The notes beneath the pieces are model-generated. The model did no database searches. It worked only from the letters and a program-made list of their open reading frames with translations, and was not told where the DNA came from. From Rickettsia typhi (GTDB lineage: Bacteria; Pseudomonadota; Alphaproteobacteria; Rickettsiales; Rickettsiaceae), in NCBI GenBank assembly GCA_945875975.1, contig CAMCMD010000025.1:1-14488 (forward strand): a stretch of DNA of 14,488 nucleotides, read 5' to 3'. Below are positions 14,336-14,488 of the stretch, one piece after another. Numbering within the stretch: the first letter of the stretch is position 1; every line of letters starts with the position of its first letter. Made by a program: the position numbers and the translations under genes.

Positions 14336-14488
14336 AAAGCACCTCCGGCCCGTAAAGCGCTGCTAATGCCTTCGGCATTAAACTTAAAGCTTAGCAGTGC
14401 TGATGCTTTATAGCGGGTCATATCACCCCGATGTTCTGGTAAATAGCTCAGCTGTTTAGAGGTTGCTGGAAGATTGAGCCAACCCTTA
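14332..14488 (-). CDS. C-terminal end of an unrecognised gene (start outside window)
   Basis: An open frame enters from the right edge and stops with TGA at 14334-14332, giving 51 visible residues: KGWLNLPATSKQLSYLPEHR, then GDMTRYKASALLSFKFN, then AEGISSALRAGGAL. It is too short and lacks its start, but the composition matches the neighbouring GC-richer genes, and its stop overlaps the next gene's GTG as GTGA, the same kind of junction used across this operon. I do not recognise the family. Confidence 0.6.
   Translation of the reverse strand, partial: KGWLNLPATSKQLSYLPEHRGDMTRYKASALLSFKFNAEGISSALRAGGAL

Overview
The window looks like part of the chromosome, or a large plasmid, of an AT-rich host-associated bacterium, most likely an intracellular proteobacterium of the Rickettsiales/Holosporales or Legionellales type. 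This lineage call is an inference. It rests on the low GC of most of the window, the many short-signal-peptide proteins that end their leader in 'A|M', a ProP-like (MHS family) MFS carrier, a decayed Rpn/PD-(D/E)XK transposase-like gene, an intact IS5-family insertion sequence, and GC-rich palindromic repeats between genes. No rRNA, tRNA or CRISPR array was seen.

Layout. Bases 1-387 hold the 3' end of an unrecognised gene, followed by an MFS transporter (431-1711). Bases 1712-2171 are non-coding and repeat-rich, with four alternating copies of a TATAGCTTAC motif around GC-rich pieces. A promoter-like TTGACA-17-TAGATT then leads into a four-gene same-strand cluster (2172-7030): a PEP-utiliser-like protein (ATP-grasp plus swivel domain), an IPP-isomerase-type Nudix hydrolase, an ATP-grasp ligase fused to a GNAT acetyltransferase, and an arginine-deiminase-superfamily enzyme with its catalytic residues intact. 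The first three begin with Sec-type signal peptides, which is odd for nucleotide-using enzymes. An IS5-family element (7051-7904, 14-bp terminal inverted repeats, TAA target duplication) lies just after this cluster. A frameshifted Rpn-family pseudogene follows on the minus strand (about 7973-8711).

Bases 8894-10584 carry a two-gene unit on the plus strand: a secreted trypsin-like serine protease and, overlapping it by 4 bases, a small secreted protein of unknown function. From 10685 to the right edge the coding strand flips. Beyond about 11125 the GC content rises to roughly half (32 of 60 in one counted line, against 13 of 60 in one line of the ATP-grasp gene). This part is a tightly coupled phage- or plasmid-type DNA replication/recombination cassette, read right to left: the end of an unknown gene, a small protein, a Cas4/RecB-like Fe-S nuclease, a TOPRIM primase fused to a RepA-like ATPase, and a small protein resembling the tail of phage YqaJ-type recombination proteins. 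Its stop/start overlaps (GTGA, a 20-base overlap, TAATG) indicate one operon.

How the parts may work together. The 2172-7030 cluster could make or modify an amino-acid- or guanidine-derived small molecule, or be a set of enzymes exported into a host cell where ATP is available; the sequence does not decide between these. The 8894-10584 pair is probably exported. The right-hand cassette looks acquired and may be part of a prophage or plasmid whose integrase and structural genes, if any, lie outside the window.
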